NCBI RefSeq assembly: GCF_030296015.1 | Contig: NZ_AP027368.1 | Span: 3,830,839-3,894,838, forward strand | Length of the DNA stretch: 64,000 nt | From: Ferrimonas sp. YFM | GTDB lineage: Bacteria; Pseudomonadota; Gammaproteobacteria; Enterobacterales; Shewanellaceae | Reading direction: 5' to 3' | The notes under the pieces: model-generated | What the model was told of the DNA's origin: nothing | Database searches by the model: none | The model's input: the letters and a program-made list of their open reading frames with translations, nothing else | Position numbers and translations under genes: made by a program | Shown: positions 26,207 to 42,431 of the stretch, in pieces | Position numbering within the stretch: the stretch's first letter is position 1 | Layout of the letters: the number at the start of each line of letters is the position of its first letter

Positions 26207-27133
26207 ATGGCGACAACAATGCCCGATGTAGCGAGCAGTGCCAAAGCCCAGGTGGGCGGCACCCTGGATTGGGTGGGCATGAGCAACATCGAACTTCCAC
26301 TGACGGTAAAGGCTGATGATGGCCAGTCCTGCTCAGTGTCCGCAAAGGTGGAGGCCTTTGTAAACCTGCCCAATCCCCAGGCCAAGGGGATTCACATGTC
26401 GCGCCTCTATCTGGCCCTGGACCAGTTGTCTCTCAACGGTGAGCTGACCCTTGCCAGCCTCAAGTCTCTGCTGGACGATTTCATCTCCTCCCACGAGGCA
26501 CTGTCAGACCGAGCCAAGGTGAAGATCAGCTTCGACTACCATCTGCGTCGCAACTCTCTGCTGTCTGAAAACAGCGGCTGGCGCGCCTACCCGGTGACCC
26601 TGGTGGGCAGCCTGAATCAAGGCAAGCTGTCACTGGAGATGAGCGTCGAAGTCGCCTACTCCTCCACCTGCCCCTGCTCCGCCGCCCTGGCCCGTCAGTT
26701 GATCCAGGAAGCGTTCAACAACCAGTTTGCCGACCAGCAAAGCCTTACCGCCGAGGAGGTGCACCAGTGGCTGGGTACCACCCAGGGCGTGGTGGCCACC
26801 CCTCACAGCCAGCGCAGCCTGGCTCAGGTGTGGGTCAAGCTGGATGAGAAGCTGGAGGCACTGCCTCTGGTCAACCTGGTGGATCGCATCGAAGGCGCCC
26901 TGGCCACCCCGGTTCAGGCCGCAGTCAAACGGGAAGATGAGCAGGAGTTCGCCCGCCTCAACGGTCAGAACCTGATGTTTGTGGAAGATGCCGCCCGCCG
27001 TCTGAAGACCGCCCTCAATGAAGAGCAGCGGTTCCAGGATTTCTGGCTGCGCGTCAATCACCTGGAGAGTCTGCACGCCCACGATGCCGTCTCAGTCACC
27101 TGCAAGGGTGTCGAAAACGGTTATCAGCCCTAA
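26207..27133 (+). CDS. folE2: FolE2, type IB GTP cyclohydrolase I
   Basis: A 308-residue enzyme converting GTP to dihydroneopterin triphosphate for folate and queuosine synthesis. The family motif with the metal-binding cysteine, [11 protein letters not shown], is present, as are [11 protein letters not shown] and [12 protein letters not shown]. Unlike FolE it can work without zinc. I start at the ATG at 26207, with GGAG nine bases before it; a TTG at 26189 is less likely. I see no Zur box upstream, although folE2 is zinc-regulated in some bacteria. Confidence 0.94.
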   Translation: MATTMPDVASSAKAQVGGTLDWVGMSNIELPLTVKADDGQSCSVSAKVEAFVNLPNPQAKGIHMSRLYLALDQLSLNGELTLASLKSLLDDFISSHEALSDRAKVKISFDYHLRRNSLLSENSGWRAYPVTLVGSLNQGKLSLEMSVEVAYSSTCPCSAALARQLIQEAFNNQFADQQSLTAEEVHQWLGTTQGVVATPHSQRSLAQVWVKLDEKLEALPLVNLVDRIEGALATPVQAAVKREDEQEFARLNGQNLMFVEDAARRLKTALNEEQRFQDFWLRVNHLESLHAHDAVSVTCKGVENGYQP

Positions 27134-27151
27134 GACTGATGCCCGAAAGAG

Positions 27152-27177
27152 AAAAGGCCGCAATCGCGGCCTTTTTT
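27152..27177. terminator. Bidirectional terminator between folE2 and yhcC
   Basis: AAAAGGCCGC-AATC-GCGGCCTTTTTT; serves both convergent genes. Confidence 0.9.
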
Positions 27178-27184
27178 ACATCGG

Positions 27185-28087
27185 TCAGAGGGCGCTGCCC
27201 TGGCCCCCGTCCCGCTTGAGGCGATCCAGGATACCGTTAAGGGCCAGCCACTTGTCCCCGCACCATTGGGGGGCAACCAGTTCCGGCGGCCGGGCATAGG
27301 CACTGATCCGGTGAAACACCACCGATTGCGGGGTGCGGCGAATCATCTCGGCGGCGGTATCCATGTAGGTGTCGGCGTCCATCAAAGGCAGACGACCCGC
27401 GGCATACTGCTTGGCCATGGTGCTGTTCTGCACCACGTGCAGCGGGTGAAGCTTGAGTCCATCCACTCCCAGCTCCAGCACACGGTCCAGAGTCTCGAAG
27501 GCATGCTGGGGCCCTTCGCCGGGCAGGCCCATAATAAGGTGGGTACACACCTGCAGACCCATGGCCCGGGCCCGCGCCACCGTATCCCGGTAGGCATCAA
27601 ACCCGTGTCCCCGGTTGATCCGCTTCAGGGTATCGTCGTGGGCGGATTGAAGCCCCAGCTCCAGCCACAACTCCATCCCCTGCTCCCGGTACTGGGCCAA
27701 CAGCTCCAGCACCGAGTCCGGCACGCAATCGGGCCGGGTCCCGACACAGAGGCCAACGATATCGGACACCGCCAGCGCCTCCTCGTATCGACGCTTAAGC
27801 ACCTGATACTCATCATAAGTAGAGGTATAGGCCTGGAAGTAGGCCATGTAGCGCTTGGCGTCGCCGCGACGGGCCTTACCCTCGGCCAGTTGCAGCGCCA
27901 CACTCTTGCCCTGTCCCGCCTCGGCGCTGAATGAGGTCACATTGCAGAAGGTGCAGCCGCCACGGCCCAGGGTGCCGTCCCGGTTGGGGCAGGTGAAACT
28001 AGCATCGATGGTCAGCTTATGGATCTTCTGACCATAGCGGGCCTTCATATGATTACCCAGAGTGTGAACGTACTGATCCAGCCCCAT
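27185..28087 (-). CDS. yhcC: YhcC-family radical SAM protein
   Basis: A 300-residue radical SAM protein. The cluster motif has the spacing typical of this family, C-X11-C-X2-C (CPNRDGTLGRGGCTFC), not the usual CX3CX2C. GLCVGTRPDCVPD and THLIMGLPGE follow. The biochemical role is not established. I start at MGLDQYVHTLGNHMK; 27 upstream in-frame residues are not conserved. It is divergent from gltBD, as in E. coli. Confidence 0.9.
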   Translation of the reverse strand: MGLDQYVHTLGNHMKARYGQKIHKLTIDASFTCPNRDGTLGRGGCTFCNVTSFSAEAGQGKSVALQLAEGKARRGDAKRYMAYFQAYTSTYDEYQVLKRRYEEALAVSDIVGLCVGTRPDCVPDSVLELLAQYREQGMELWLELGLQSAHDDTLKRINRGHGFDAYRDTVARARAMGLQVCTHLIMGLPGEGPQHAFETLDRVLELGVDGLKLHPLHVVQNSTMAKQYAAGRLPLMDADTYMDTAAEMIRRTPQSVVFHRISAYARPPELVAPQWCGDKWLALNGILDRLKRDGGQGSAL

Positions 28088-28500
28088 GACTGCTCCAAAA
28101 GTGGGAAAACGGGGCATTGTACCTAATGGGGACGAGCCCAGCGCAGGATCCGGATCACAGCTTTGCACAATAATTCGAATGATTATTCAGCTTTGTTTCC
28201 AGGTGACTTCCAATCGCCAGCGTGATCTGTCTCCACATTTGAGCTGGTTAACGGGATCTGGATCTGTTAGGGGAAGGAGTTTCTGCGCCAGCGCACAGTT
28301 TATTGACCTAAATAGCAGAATGTTTGCTCTGTAAACCGGTCATAAGACGATGATATGGGTTGTGAATGCTTCCATTCTCGCCCAACTTACCAGAATGGTG
28401 CATCGTTTGACCTTTGTACCCAGCCTAGGTACTTTGAATCGTTCACCTGCATAATTATGTGTTAGTAGTAGTCAGTTTTGCACGACGCGGAGGAGAGGGA
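28088..28500. promoter_or_regulatory. yhcC-gltB intergenic region
   Basis: A 413-nt divergent spacer without a gene. Near yhcC an inverted repeat AATAATTCGAATGATTATT (28169-28187) matches the 19-bp Fur consensus at 13 positions and is flanked by direct copies of CAGCTTTG. For gltB the best promoter is TTGACC (28407-28412), 17 bp, TACTTT (28430-28435), overlapping GTACC-CAGCCTA-GGTAC. A strong GGAGGAGAGGG precedes the gltB ATG. I see no sigma-54 promoter. Confidence 0.45.
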
Positions 28501-34377
<5,877 letters not shown>

Positions 34378-34396
34378 ATCAGCCGGTTCACTCCCC

Positions 34397-34426
34397 AAAG
34401 GGCGGCATAAGCCGCCCTTTTTGTTT
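34397..34426 (+). terminator. Terminator after gltBD
   Basis: AAAGGGCGGC-ATAA-GCCGCCCTTTTTG, 20 nt after gltD. Confidence 0.9.
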
Positions 34427-34514
34427 GGCCGTCCGGCCCTCCAACAGGGGCTAATTTCCGGTTGGGTTATGCTACACTGCCCGCCACACTTTCCCGGAAA
34501 CAGATAGCCTGAAG

Positions 34515-35213
34515 ATGAAGATCGGAATTATCGGCGCCATGGAGCAGGAAGTTGCCCTGCTGCGCAGCCACATCGACAACCTGACCGTGACCACCATTGC
34601 CAACATCGAGTTCTACTCCGGCACCCTCAATGGGACCGACGTGGTAGTCACCCGCTCCGGCATCGGCAAGGTCACCGCCGCCATCGCCACCACTTTGCTG
34701 ATTGAGCGCTTCGCCCCAGACGCAGTGATCAATACCGGTTCCGCCGGCGGCTTCGCCCGTGAGCTGGCCATCGGTGACGTGGTGATCTCCAGCGAGGTGC
34801 GTTACCACGATGTGGATGTCACCGCCTTCGGCTACGAAATGGGTCAGCTGCCCAGTCAGCCCGCCGCCTTCCTGCCCTCCCAGGACCTGGTGGATTCAGC
34901 CAAGGCCGCCATCGCCGAAGTGGGCGAAGTGAAGGCCATCGAAGGCCTGATCTGCACCGGTGACAGCTTCATCGCCGATCCTGAGCGCACCAAGGTGATG
35001 CTGTCCCACTTCCCGGCCATGGCCGCCTGTGAGATGGAAGCCGGCGCCATCGCCCAGACCTGTCAGCAGTTCGACATGCCCTTCGTGGTAATTCGCGCCA
35101 TCTCCGACAACGCCAACGACGACTCCGCCGTGGATTTCGACAGCTTCATCGTCAAGGCCGGCGAACACTCCGCCAAGGTGGTGATCGCCATGCTGGACAA
35201 GCTCAGCCGCTGA
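34515..35213 (+). CDS. mtnN: 5'-methylthioadenosine / S-adenosylhomocysteine nucleosidase
   Basis: A 232-residue enzyme that cleaves adenine from MTA, S-adenosylhomocysteine and 5'-deoxyadenosine, recycling SAM by-products. Motifs [35 protein letters not shown] and the catalytic ISDNAND are all present; length is the same as E. coli MtnN. Its TGA shares a base with the ATG of the next gene (TGATG), so they are coupled. Confidence 0.96.
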   Translation: MKIGIIGAMEQEVALLRSHIDNLTVTTIANIEFYSGTLNGTDVVVTRSGIGKVTAAIATTLLIERFAPDAVINTGSAGGFARELAIGDVVISSEVRYHDVDVTAFGYEMGQLPSQPAAFLPSQDLVDSAKAAIAEVGEVKAIEGLICTGDSFIADPERTKVMLSHFPAMAACEMEAGAIAQTCQQFDMPFVVIRAISDNANDDSAVDFDSFIVKAGEHSAKVVIAMLDKLSR

Positions 35214-36175
35214 TGCAAGGCATCCTGGGTCCCCTCTATCCCTGGCTGGCCCCCCCTTTGATACTGGGGGTGGCGGTACTGATCAATCAGCTGCTGCCGG
35301 ACCGCTGGCTGCTGACCCACAAGCTGGGCACAGTGGCCGATGCCATTGCGGATAAGGTGATCCACCCCTACCGGGACGGGGCCCAGCAGAGGCTCGCCGG
35401 GCTGCTCGCCATGATGATCATCCTGCTGCCCGCCACCGGAGTGCTGTGGGCGGCGATCTCCCTGGCCGCCTACCCCGAGCCTTTTCACGTGCTGCTTATC
35501 GCCCTATGCCTCCCCGGTCGTGCCCAGCAGCTGGAACACAGAGCCATGGTCAGTCAGCTGCACTCAGGTCAGAAAGGCCGGGCCCGGCAGGCCCTGGCCC
35601 CCTTCACCCTGAGACGCACCGACAACCTCAGTGAGGTGGGACTGGTCAAGGCGGGCATCGAGAGCCGGCTGGTTCATGAAGCCACCGCCACCTTCAGCTG
35701 GCTGCTGTTCTACCCCTTGTTTGGACTGGAACTGGCTTTTGCCATCTGGCTGATTCAGCAACTGGCCCGTCAATGGACACCGCTAAAGTCCAGAACCCGT
35801 TTTTTTGGCCAGGGCGTCGCCCGCATCAGCCACTGGCTGCAGCTGCCGGTCAACGCTTTGCTGGCCCTGACCCTCAGCCTCTATGGCCGGCCTCTTGCCG
35901 GCTGGCGTGAGCTCAAAGGGATCAAGCAGGCCCTGCCCGGAGGCGTCCACTGGCCGCAGATCGCCATGGCACACCATCTTGGGGCCCAGCTCGGTGGTCC
36001 CTGGATGCTGGAGGACCGCCGCCTGGAACGCCCCAGGCTGGGGCCGCCCCAGACCCCGGCCGCGCACCACCTGCTGAGGGCCGACAAGCTGTTGCAACTG
36101 GCTCGCTGGCTGTGGATATCCCTGCTGTTGCTGGGAGGGGGAGCACTGGCCATGGCCCTCAACGGCGCCCTGTAA
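35213..36175 (+). CDS. CobD/CbiB-like membrane protein
   Basis: A 320-residue membrane protein related to adenosylcobinamide-phosphate synthase (CbiB/CobD). The family-like features are the N-terminal hydrophobic segments and [21 protein letters not shown]...[16 protein letters not shown] in the middle. It is more divergent than true CbiB and no other cobalamin gene is nearby. The same gene follows mtnN in Vibrio and Shewanella relatives. Activity in cobalamin synthesis is therefore uncertain. Start overlaps the mtnN stop. Confidence 0.68.
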   Translation: MQGILGPLYPWLAPPLILGVAVLINQLLPDRWLLTHKLGTVADAIADKVIHPYRDGAQQRLAGLLAMMIILLPATGVLWAAISLAAYPEPFHVLLIALCLPGRAQQLEHRAMVSQLHSGQKGRARQALAPFTLRRTDNLSEVGLVKAGIESRLVHEATATFSWLLFYPLFGLELAFAIWLIQQLARQWTPLKSRTRFFGQGVARISHWLQLPVNALLALTLSLYGRPLAGWRELKGIKQALPGGVHWPQIAMAHHLGAQLGGPWMLEDRRLERPRLGPPQTPAAHHLLRADKLLQLARWLWISLLLLGGGALAMALNGAL

Positions 36176-36198
36176 TCGCCATCTTTGGAAGCATCACT

Positions 36199-36828
36199 GT
36201 GACCGATTTCGTCTACTACGCCGATCTCTTCGGCACCGCGGTCTTCGCCGTCTCCGGCGCCCTGGCCGCCGGCCGCCTGAGAATGGATCCTTTCGGGGTC
36301 ACCGTCCTGGCGGCGGTGACCGCCATCGGCGGCGGTACCGTCCGCGACACCATACTGGGGGCGACCCCGGTTTTCTGGATCCACGACACCAACTACATCT
36401 GGGTGGTGTTGCTCACCGCCCTGATGGTGATGCTGCTGGTGCGCTGTCCGAGGCGCCTCTCCGGCCTCTGGTTCCAGATGGCGGACGCCTTCGGCCTGGC
36501 CCTGTTCACCGTCATCGGCGCCCAGAAGGCACTGAGCTTTGGCGCCTCACCGCTGATTGCCGTGATGATGGGGGTGATGACCGGCGTGGTAGGGGGGATG
36601 ATCCGCGACGTCCTCTGCCGGGAAGTGCCTCTGGTGCTGAGAAAAGAGATCTACGCCACCGCTTCCATCGTGGGTGGTATTTTGTATACCATCTCTATTC
36701 AAAAGGGTGTGGAGCAGGTTCCGGCGATGCTGATCGCCATGGGCGGTGCCCTGGCCATCCGGGTCTCTGCCATCTACTGGCGACTCTCTCTGCCCGCATT
36801 CGAACTCAATGAGCTGCCCAAGGAGTAG
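36199..36828 (+). CDS. TRIC/UPF0126-family membrane channel protein
   Basis: A 209-residue protein with seven membrane segments in two similar halves: [27 protein letters not shown]...GGGTVRD and [14 protein letters not shown]...GVVGGMIRD. This is the glycine-rich UPF0126 (YicG/YadS) fold, shown to be a prokaryotic TRIC-type cation channel. I start at the GTG at 36199, which gives [12 protein letters not shown]; the frame is open upstream but overlaps the preceding gene. Confidence 0.85.
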   Translation: MTDFVYYADLFGTAVFAVSGALAAGRLRMDPFGVTVLAAVTAIGGGTVRDTILGATPVFWIHDTNYIWVVLLTALMVMLLVRCPRRLSGLWFQMADAFGLALFTVIGAQKALSFGASPLIAVMMGVMTGVVGGMIRDVLCREVPLVLRKEIYATASIVGGILYTISIQKGVEQVPAMLIAMGGALAIRVSAIYWRLSLPAFELNELPKE

Positions 36829-36830
36829 TC

Positions 36831-37358
36831 GTGCCTGCGTTGATCCTCGCCCTTGTTCTTGCCTTGCTGCTGCCGTCCGCCGCCTGGGCCGCCGGTGCCG
36901 ACATCGTGCCCGATGAGCCGGACAGCACAGAGCCGGCAGAAGCCGCCGTCCCCGAGGCGATTCGCTTGTCACAGGAGTACATCCTGGCCCTGACCGGCAG
37001 GAACTACAACAGCCTGAATCGCTTCTACAGCAGAGAGACGGTGTTCGAAGACAAGACCGCCAGCAAGAAGGTCACCGGCGCCACCGACATCCTCACCTTC
37101 CTGCGGCGCATCCATGTCTACACCCTGAGTTACAGTTTTGAACCGGACCACGTGTTCCACTCCGGCTCCCTGGTGGTGATGATCGGCACCTACCGCTACC
37201 GCAGCCGAGGGGATCTGTTTGGCAAACCGGGAAAGACCATCGAACTGACCATCCCCGGGGTCACCACCCTGGAGCTGGACATGGACGAGAAGCAGATTAA
37301 AAAACATGTGGATCTGCTGGACTATGACGCCATGCGGGATCAGCTGTCCAGCCAGTGA
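36831..37358 (+). CDS. Exported small protein, NTF2/SnoaL-like
   Basis: A 175-residue protein with a signal peptide (LILALVLALLLPSAAWAAGA). The mature part (about 45-170) looks like an NTF2/SnoaL-like fold: RLSQEYILALTGRNYNSLNRFYSRETVFED, then alternating strands. Function unknown. GTG start, well placed 5 nt after AAGGAG, two bases after the TRIC gene. It abuts the next gene stop to stop: the two stop codons together read TGATCA. Confidence 0.72.
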   Translation: MPALILALVLALLLPSAAWAAGADIVPDEPDSTEPAEAAVPEAIRLSQEYILALTGRNYNSLNRFYSRETVFEDKTASKKVTGATDILTFLRRIHVYTLSYSFEPDHVFHSGSLVVMIGTYRYRSRGDLFGKPGKTIELTIPGVTTLELDMDEKQIKKHVDLLDYDAMRDQLSSQ

Positions 37359-37805
37359 TCAGCGCCTGGCCAGGAGAATCCCCAGGCAGACGCCAAGAAG
37401 CTGAGCCATCAGTGCGGTGGGTTGAGACCAGATCCAGCTGGCCAGGTACCAACTGCTGCCCACCAGCAGCGGCAAAGCCAGATAGGTGCCTGCCGCCGCC
37501 CCTACCGCCAGCCAGATTCCGGACTCCAGAGAGCCGAGGCGATAGCTGAGCCAGGCCAGCAGCAGCCACATGGGCGCATAAGCCAGCAAGGCATCTCCGG
37601 TCACCGACACCGCATACCAGGAGGTGGCGGGCAGCAAGGTGCCAAATCCCTGAGTCAGCGACAACAGGGGCAGAGAGAGCGCCACGGCACTCAGTCCTAT
37701 CAATGTTCCCACCACCGCCTTTTGCCAGATCCCGTCCTGCACCTGTGGCTCTCCCGTTCTCAACGCCTTATCAAAGGATACCTGAGTTCTGCCGGTGCGG
37801 ATCAT
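37359..37805 (-). CDS. Small membrane protein of unknown function
   Basis: A 148-residue protein with a charged N-terminal 28 residues and four predicted membrane segments (residues about 30-52, 62-85, 90-115, 122-145). I recognise no family. It lies downstream of tyrS beyond the tyrS terminator, so it probably has its own promoter in 37806-37841. No terminator lies between it and the convergent gene. Confidence 0.65.
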   Translation of the reverse strand: MIRTGRTQVSFDKALRTGEPQVQDGIWQKAVVGTLIGLSAVALSLPLLSLTQGFGTLLPATSWYAVSVTGDALLAYAPMWLLLAWLSYRLGSLESGIWLAVGAAAGTYLALPLLVGSSWYLASWIWSQPTALMAQLLGVCLGILLARR

Positions 37806-37841
37806 CTGACCTGATCAATCCTGGCTGTCAGCCGCACCCAC

Positions 37842-37869
37842 AAAAAAAGCCGCCCCAGGGGCGGCTTTT
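37842..37869 (-). terminator. Terminator after tyrS
   Basis: On the minus strand AAAAGCCGCCCC-TG-GGGGCGGCTTTTTTT, 13 nt after the tyrS stop. Confidence 0.9.
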
Positions 37870-37882
37870 CATCAGATGGCGG

Positions 37883-39070
37883 TTAGGCCAGGGTGATGCG
37901 GGCAAACTTGCGCTTACCCACCTGGTATACCGCGGTGCCGGCGGCAGGCACCAACTTGGTGTCCTCCACCTTCTCACCGTCGATCTTCACCGCACCCTGA
38001 CGAATCATGCGCATGGCGTCACTGGTGGAGCCCACCAGGTTGGCGTCCTTCAGCAGGTTGGCAATGCCGGCACCGGCGTCCAGGGTCACTTCAGGCATCT
38101 CATCCGGGATGGCGTTTTTCTGGAAACGCTGGATGAAGTCCTGATGGGCCGCCTCCGCCGCCGCGTCATCGTGGAAACGGGCGATGATCTCCTTGGCCAG
38201 GGCGATCTTGATGTCACGGGGGTTGGCACCGGCCGCCATGTCGGCCTTGAGCTGCTCGATCTCCTCCAGGGGGCGGAAGGAGAGCAGTTCGTAGTAGTTC
38301 CACATCAGGTCATCGGAGATGGACATGATCTTACCGAACATCTCACTGGCCGGATCGGACACACCGATGTAGTTGTTGGCGGACTTGGACATCTTCTTGA
38401 CGCCATCCAGACCCACCAGCAGTGGCATGGTGATCACCGTCTGAGGGCGCTGACCCTCCTCCTTCTGCAGCTCACGGCCCATCAGCAGGTTGAACTTCTG
38501 GTCGGTACCGCCCAGCTCCACGTCCGCCTCCAGGGCCACAGAATCCCAGCCCTGCAGCAGAGGGTACATGAACTCATGAATGGCGATGGACTGGCCATTG
38601 GCGTAGCGCTTCTTAAAGTCATCACGCTCGAGCATGCGGGCCACGGTCTGCTTGGCCGCCAGCTTGAGCATGCCTCCGGCCCCCATGTCCCCCAGCCAGC
38701 GGGAGTTGAACTCGATGCGGGTCTTGGCGGGATCCAGAATCTTAAACACCTGCTCTTTATAGGTTTCGGCATTGGCCAGAACCTGCGCTTCGGTCAGCGG
38801 AGGACGGGTGCTGTTCTTGCCTGAAGGATCGCCCACCATGCCGGTGAAATCACCGATCAGGAAGATCACTTCGTGGCCCAGCTCCTGAAACTGGCGCAGC
38901 TTGTTCAGGATCACGGTATGACCCAGGTGGATATCCGGCGCCGTGGGATCCGCGCCCAGCTTCACCTTCAGGGGCTTGCCCAGTTTCAGCTTCTCAACCA
39001 GTTCCTGTTCTACCAGGATCTCTTCGGTACCACGGCGAATCTCTGCCAGTGCCCGTTCCAACTCACTCAT
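37883..39070 (-). CDS. tyrS: Tyrosyl-tRNA synthetase
   Basis: A 395-residue class I synthetase. The signature sequences HLGH (in [15 protein letters not shown]) and KMSKS ([14 protein letters not shown]) bind ATP; a C-terminal S4 RNA-binding domain (KIDGEKVED) contacts tRNA. The sequence and length fit the TyrZ-like subgroup common in this order. I start at [11 protein letters not shown], preceded by GGAG at 39078-39081 region; an upstream ATG would add eight residues. Confidence 0.96.
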   Translation of the reverse strand: MSELERALAEIRRGTEEILVEQELVEKLKLGKPLKVKLGADPTAPDIHLGHTVILNKLRQFQELGHEVIFLIGDFTGMVGDPSGKNSTRPPLTEAQVLANAETYKEQVFKILDPAKTRIEFNSRWLGDMGAGGMLKLAAKQTVARMLERDDFKKRYANGQSIAIHEFMYPLLQGWDSVALEADVELGGTDQKFNLLMGRELQKEEGQRPQTVITMPLLVGLDGVKKMSKSANNYIGVSDPASEMFGKIMSISDDLMWNYYELLSFRPLEEIEQLKADMAAGANPRDIKIALAKEIIARFHDDAAAEAAHQDFIQRFQKNAIPDEMPEVTLDAGAGIANLLKDANLVGSTSDAMRMIRQGAVKIDGEKVEDTKLVPAAGTAVYQVGKRKFARITLA

Positions 39071-39205
39071 CAAGGCCACTCCGACGGTGTTCAACTTTCA
39101 ACAAAGAGGTCAATGTTACTGGTTAGGCAGAACAAAGGAAAGGGTGTAGACTAGGCTGTTCCGGCCAAATCCCCTCTGTTGACGGGGAGTGACCAGCACG
39201 AAGAG

Positions 39206-40531
39206 ATGATCAGAGAGAATAAGCGCCGAAAATCTGCACCCCTGACCGGCCTTGTGGGCACCTTCAAGGTGCTGCCGCGCCCCCACAGGATCGGATTGAC
39301 TTCGATCCTGCTGCTGATGCTGGTGAGCATACTGCTCCCCTCCGGCAATGACTTGGCCGCCGAATTTTATACCCCCCTGCCCCTGAACCAGAGAGTGCCA
39401 CTCCCCCTGGAGCTGCAAGCCTCTGAGCAGCCAACCACCACCGAACAAGCACTCCAGTGGCGCAGCTTCACCGTTCAGCCCGGTGACAGCCTGGCCAGGC
39501 TGTTTGACCGGGCAGGCCTCAGCCCCCAGCAGCTCTACCGCATCACCCAGCTTCCCCAGGCAGGCAAGCGCCTGACCAAGGTGATGCCGGGCCAGGAGAT
39601 CCAGCTGGGCCGGGACGACCAGGGCGAGCTGAAACGGCTCAGCTACGCCATCGATGGTCGCACCACCCTGGTGGTCACTGCCACACAGGAGGGCTATCAG
39701 GAGCGCCTGGACCATAAAGAGGTGGAGATTCGCACCGGCTTCGCCTCAGCGGAGATCACCAGCAACTTCTGGAACGCCGCCGTGAACGCCGGCATGACGC
39801 CCAACCAGATCATGAGCCTGGCGGGGATCTTCGGCTGGGACATCGATTTCGCCCTGGACATTCGCGAAGGCGACCGCTTCTCCGTGCTCTATGAAGAGGA
39901 GTACATCGACGGACACTATGTGGCAGACGGTAAGATCCTGGCGGCAGAATTCACCAACCAGGGCGACACCTTCCGGGCGGTGCGCCACAGCGACGGCAAC
40001 TACTATTCCGATAAGGGCAAGGCGATGCGCAAAGCCTTCCTGCGCGCCCCGGTTCAGTTCAACTACGTCAGCTCCAACTTCAACCCGCGCCGCCTGCACC
40101 CGGTCACCAAACGGGTCCGCCCCCACAACGGCACCGATTATGTGGCCCCGGTGGGCACCCCCATCATGGCCGCCGGTGACGGCAAGGTGATCAAGTCCGC
40201 CTACAATAAGCTGAATGGCAACTATGTGTTCATCCAGCACGGCGGCAAGTACGTCACCAAATACCTGCACCTGAGTAAGCGTAAAGTGAAACAGGGTCAG
40301 CGGGTCCGTCAGGGTCAGACCATCGGCCTTCTGGGCGCCACAGGCCGGGTAACCGGCGCTCACCTGCACTACGAGTTTCTGGTCAACGGCGTACACCGCA
40401 ATCCTCGTAAGGTGAAGCTGCCGGAAGCGGCAGACATCGCCAAGAAAGACAGGACCGCCTTCCTCCAGTATGCCGAGGAGCAGCTTGCGGTACTGGCACA
40501 TCGTCAACAGATCATGGTGGCAATGCAATGA
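39206..40531 (+). CDS. Murein endopeptidase, M23 family with OapA/LysM-like domain (MepM-like)
   Basis: A 441-residue cell-wall hydrolase. An N-terminal anchor or uncleaved signal ([18 protein letters not shown]) is followed by an OapA/LysM-like module near 90-170 ([18 protein letters not shown]), a Csd3-type second domain and an M23 metallopeptidase domain with zinc ligands in [11 protein letters not shown] and HLHYE. Such enzymes cut the peptide cross-links of peptidoglycan during growth. Start ATG 39206 has only a weak AAGAG; a TTG at 39179 is the alternative. It overlaps anmK by 4 nt. Confidence 0.9.
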   Translation: MIRENKRRKSAPLTGLVGTFKVLPRPHRIGLTSILLLMLVSILLPSGNDLAAEFYTPLPLNQRVPLPLELQASEQPTTTEQALQWRSFTVQPGDSLARLFDRAGLSPQQLYRITQLPQAGKRLTKVMPGQEIQLGRDDQGELKRLSYAIDGRTTLVVTATQEGYQERLDHKEVEIRTGFASAEITSNFWNAAVNAGMTPNQIMSLAGIFGWDIDFALDIREGDRFSVLYEEEYIDGHYVADGKILAAEFTNQGDTFRAVRHSDGNYYSDKGKAMRKAFLRAPVQFNYVSSNFNPRRLHPVTKRVRPHNGTDYVAPVGTPIMAAGDGKVIKSAYNKLNGNYVFIQHGGKYVTKYLHLSKRKVKQGQRVRQGQTIGLLGATGRVTGAHLHYEFLVNGVHRNPRKVKLPEAADIAKKDRTAFLQYAEEQLAVLAHRQQIMVAMQ

Positions 40532-41628
40532 GCAGATACATAGGTCTGATGTCCGGCACCAGCATGGACGGCATCGATGCGGTACTGGTTGAGTTCCAGG
40601 AGGGTCACCCGGTGATGGTGGCCAGTCACACCCATGAGTATGAACCCCACCTGCTGGAGCAACTGCATCGGCTGTGCAGCACAGGTGAAGATGAGGTGAA
40701 CCGATTGGGCCATGTGGATCGCCAGGTGGGCCGGGCCTTCGCTCAGGCGGTTCACGGCGTGCTGAAGAGCAGTGGCCTGGCCCCGAAAGATATCCGCGCC
40801 ATCGGCAGCCACGGCCAGACCGTGCGACACCAGCCTGAGGGACTCAACGGCTTCAGCCTGCAGCTGGGGGATCCCAACACCATGGCGGTGGAAACCGGCA
40901 TCGACGTAGTCGCGGATTTCAGGCGCAAAGATATCGCCTTGGGAGGACAAGGGGCCCCTCTGGTGCCTGCCTTCCACCAGTCGCTGTTCAGTGATAAGCA
41001 ACCTCGGATCATCGTCAACATCGGCGGCATCGCCAACATCACCTGGCTGCCGGGGGATGACGGTCCTGTCCTGGGGTTCGACACCGGCCCGGGCAACACC
41101 CTGATGGATGCCTGGGCACGACAGAACATTCAGCAGCCCTTCGACCGCGACGGTGCCATGGCCGCCAAAGGCCAGCTGCAACCTGAGCTGCTGCAGCGGC
41201 TGATGACTCACCCCTACTTTGCCCAGCCCGCGCCCAAGAGTACCGGCCGGGAACTGTTCAACCAGGCCTGGCTGAATTACCAGCTGGAGCCCTTCATGAA
41301 CCTGGCGCCGGAAGATATCCAGGCAACCCTGCTGGCGTTCACCGTGGAGACCATGGCCGCCGAGATCCGGGCACTGAGCCCGGACTGTGCCCTCTATCTG
41401 TGCGGCGGCGGCGCCTTCAACGGCCAACTGGTGCGCAAACTGGCTCAGGCCCTGCCTCAGCACCGCATCCAGACCACGGATGCCCTGGGGGTGCCCCCGC
41501 AGTGGGTCGAAGGGATGGCCTTCGCCTGGCTGGCGATGCGCCACGTGGAGGGACTGCCCGGCAACCTGCCGTCGGCCACCGGTGCCAGCCGCCCCGCAGT
41601 ACTGGGCAGCTTGACCCCTAAAGGCTAG
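40528..41628 (+). CDS. anmK: Anhydro-N-acetylmuramic acid kinase
   Basis: A 366-residue sugar kinase that hydrates and phosphorylates anhMurNAc to MurNAc-6-phosphate in cell-wall recycling. Motifs [29 protein letters not shown] and [13 protein letters not shown] are intact. Overlap (ATGA) with the M23 peptidase gene couples wall cleavage and recycling in one operon. Confidence 0.96.
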   Translation: MSRYIGLMSGTSMDGIDAVLVEFQEGHPVMVASHTHEYEPHLLEQLHRLCSTGEDEVNRLGHVDRQVGRAFAQAVHGVLKSSGLAPKDIRAIGSHGQTVRHQPEGLNGFSLQLGDPNTMAVETGIDVVADFRRKDIALGGQGAPLVPAFHQSLFSDKQPRIIVNIGGIANITWLPGDDGPVLGFDTGPGNTLMDAWARQNIQQPFDRDGAMAAKGQLQPELLQRLMTHPYFAQPAPKSTGRELFNQAWLNYQLEPFMNLAPEDIQATLLAFTVETMAAEIRALSPDCALYLCGGGAFNGQLVRKLAQALPQHRIQTTDALGVPPQWVEGMAFAWLAMRHVEGLPGNLPSATGASRPAVLGSLTPKG

Positions 41629-41630
41629 CC

Positions 41631-42431
41631 CTACTTCAGGCGGTCCCGGCCCACGGCGGAAAGCTCCACCGAGCCTGAACCGGTGTCTTTCAGCTTCACG
41701 TCGCCCGCCTGCTCCACCAGGATGTCGCCGGAGCCGTCGTCGATGGTCACGGTGCCGGTGACCTGGCTGATGGTGATGTTGCCGGAGCCGTCATCCACCC
41801 TAAGATCGCCCTGCACATCCTGCACCTTGAGGTTGCCGGAGCCGTCTTCGATGCGAATGTCACCCTTGATGCCGCTGACCACCAGGTTACCCGAGCCATC
41901 CTCGATTCGGGTCTCACCCTGAATATCACGCACCACCAGATTGCCAGAGCCATCCCCTATGGTGGCACGGCCACCAACCCCCAGGATCTCCGCGTTGCCG
42001 GACCCATCTTCCAGATGCAGGTCGGCCTGCAGCCGCATCACTTTCAGATGACCTGAGCCGTCTTGGGCGTGCACATTGATGCCGGCAGGGACCCTGACCA
42101 CCAGATCAATATAGGGCTGCTCCTCCCCGCGGCACTGACGGTCATCGTCCACCAGAGCCTGGATCACCGCCTCATCGCCCTGACGCTCCAGGGTCAGGCG
42201 GTATTCAGTGGTCTCCCCCACATAGGCATCGGCCTCCATCTCAATGCGATTGCCCTCACTGCCTTCAATGGACAGGGCTCCGGCGCCCGCCCGCAGCCTG
42301 AGGCTCTCAATGCCGTCCAGATCCAGAGCCTCACTGATCACCTTGGGCCCCTGCCCCTGATAACAGGGATCGGCCCAGACAGGCAGAGCGCAAAGCAGAG
42401 GCAGGCTCGCCAGGACAGAATACGCGTTCAT
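41631..42431 (-). CDS. Secreted beta-helix protein of 18-residue DGSGN repeats
   Basis: A 266-residue exported protein. Residues 1-20 are a signal peptide (…SLPLLCALPVWA). About 40-130 is a beta-rich domain of DUF4097-like appearance (GIESLRLRAGAGALSIEGSEGN...). Then come about eight units of 18 residues built on DGSGNLxVxxIxGxxxIx (for example DGSGNLVVSGIKGDIRIE), which should stack as a right-handed beta-helix with the DGSG turns on one edge. Start at MNAYSV is set by AAGGAG six bases before it. Function unknown; ice-, ion- or surface-binding are all possible. It stops 2 nt from anmK. Confidence 0.78.
   Translation of the reverse strand: MNAYSVLASLPLLCALPVWADPCYQGQGPKVISEALDLDGIESLRLRAGAGALSIEGSEGNRIEMEADAYVGETTEYRLTLERQGDEAVIQALVDDDRQCRGEEQPYIDLVVRVPAGINVHAQDGSGHLKVMRLQADLHLEDGSGNAEILGVGGRATIGDGSGNLVVRDIQGETRIEDGSGNLVVSGIKGDIRIEDGSGNLKVQDVQGDLRVDDGSGNITISQVTGTVTIDDGSGDILVEQAGDVKLKDTGSGSVELSAVGRDRLK

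Noticed and set aside
37356-37361. TGATCA formed by the abutting stop codons of two convergent genes as a protein site
   Set aside because: A six-base palindrome is expected by chance and is fully explained by TGA meeting TGA on opposite strands.
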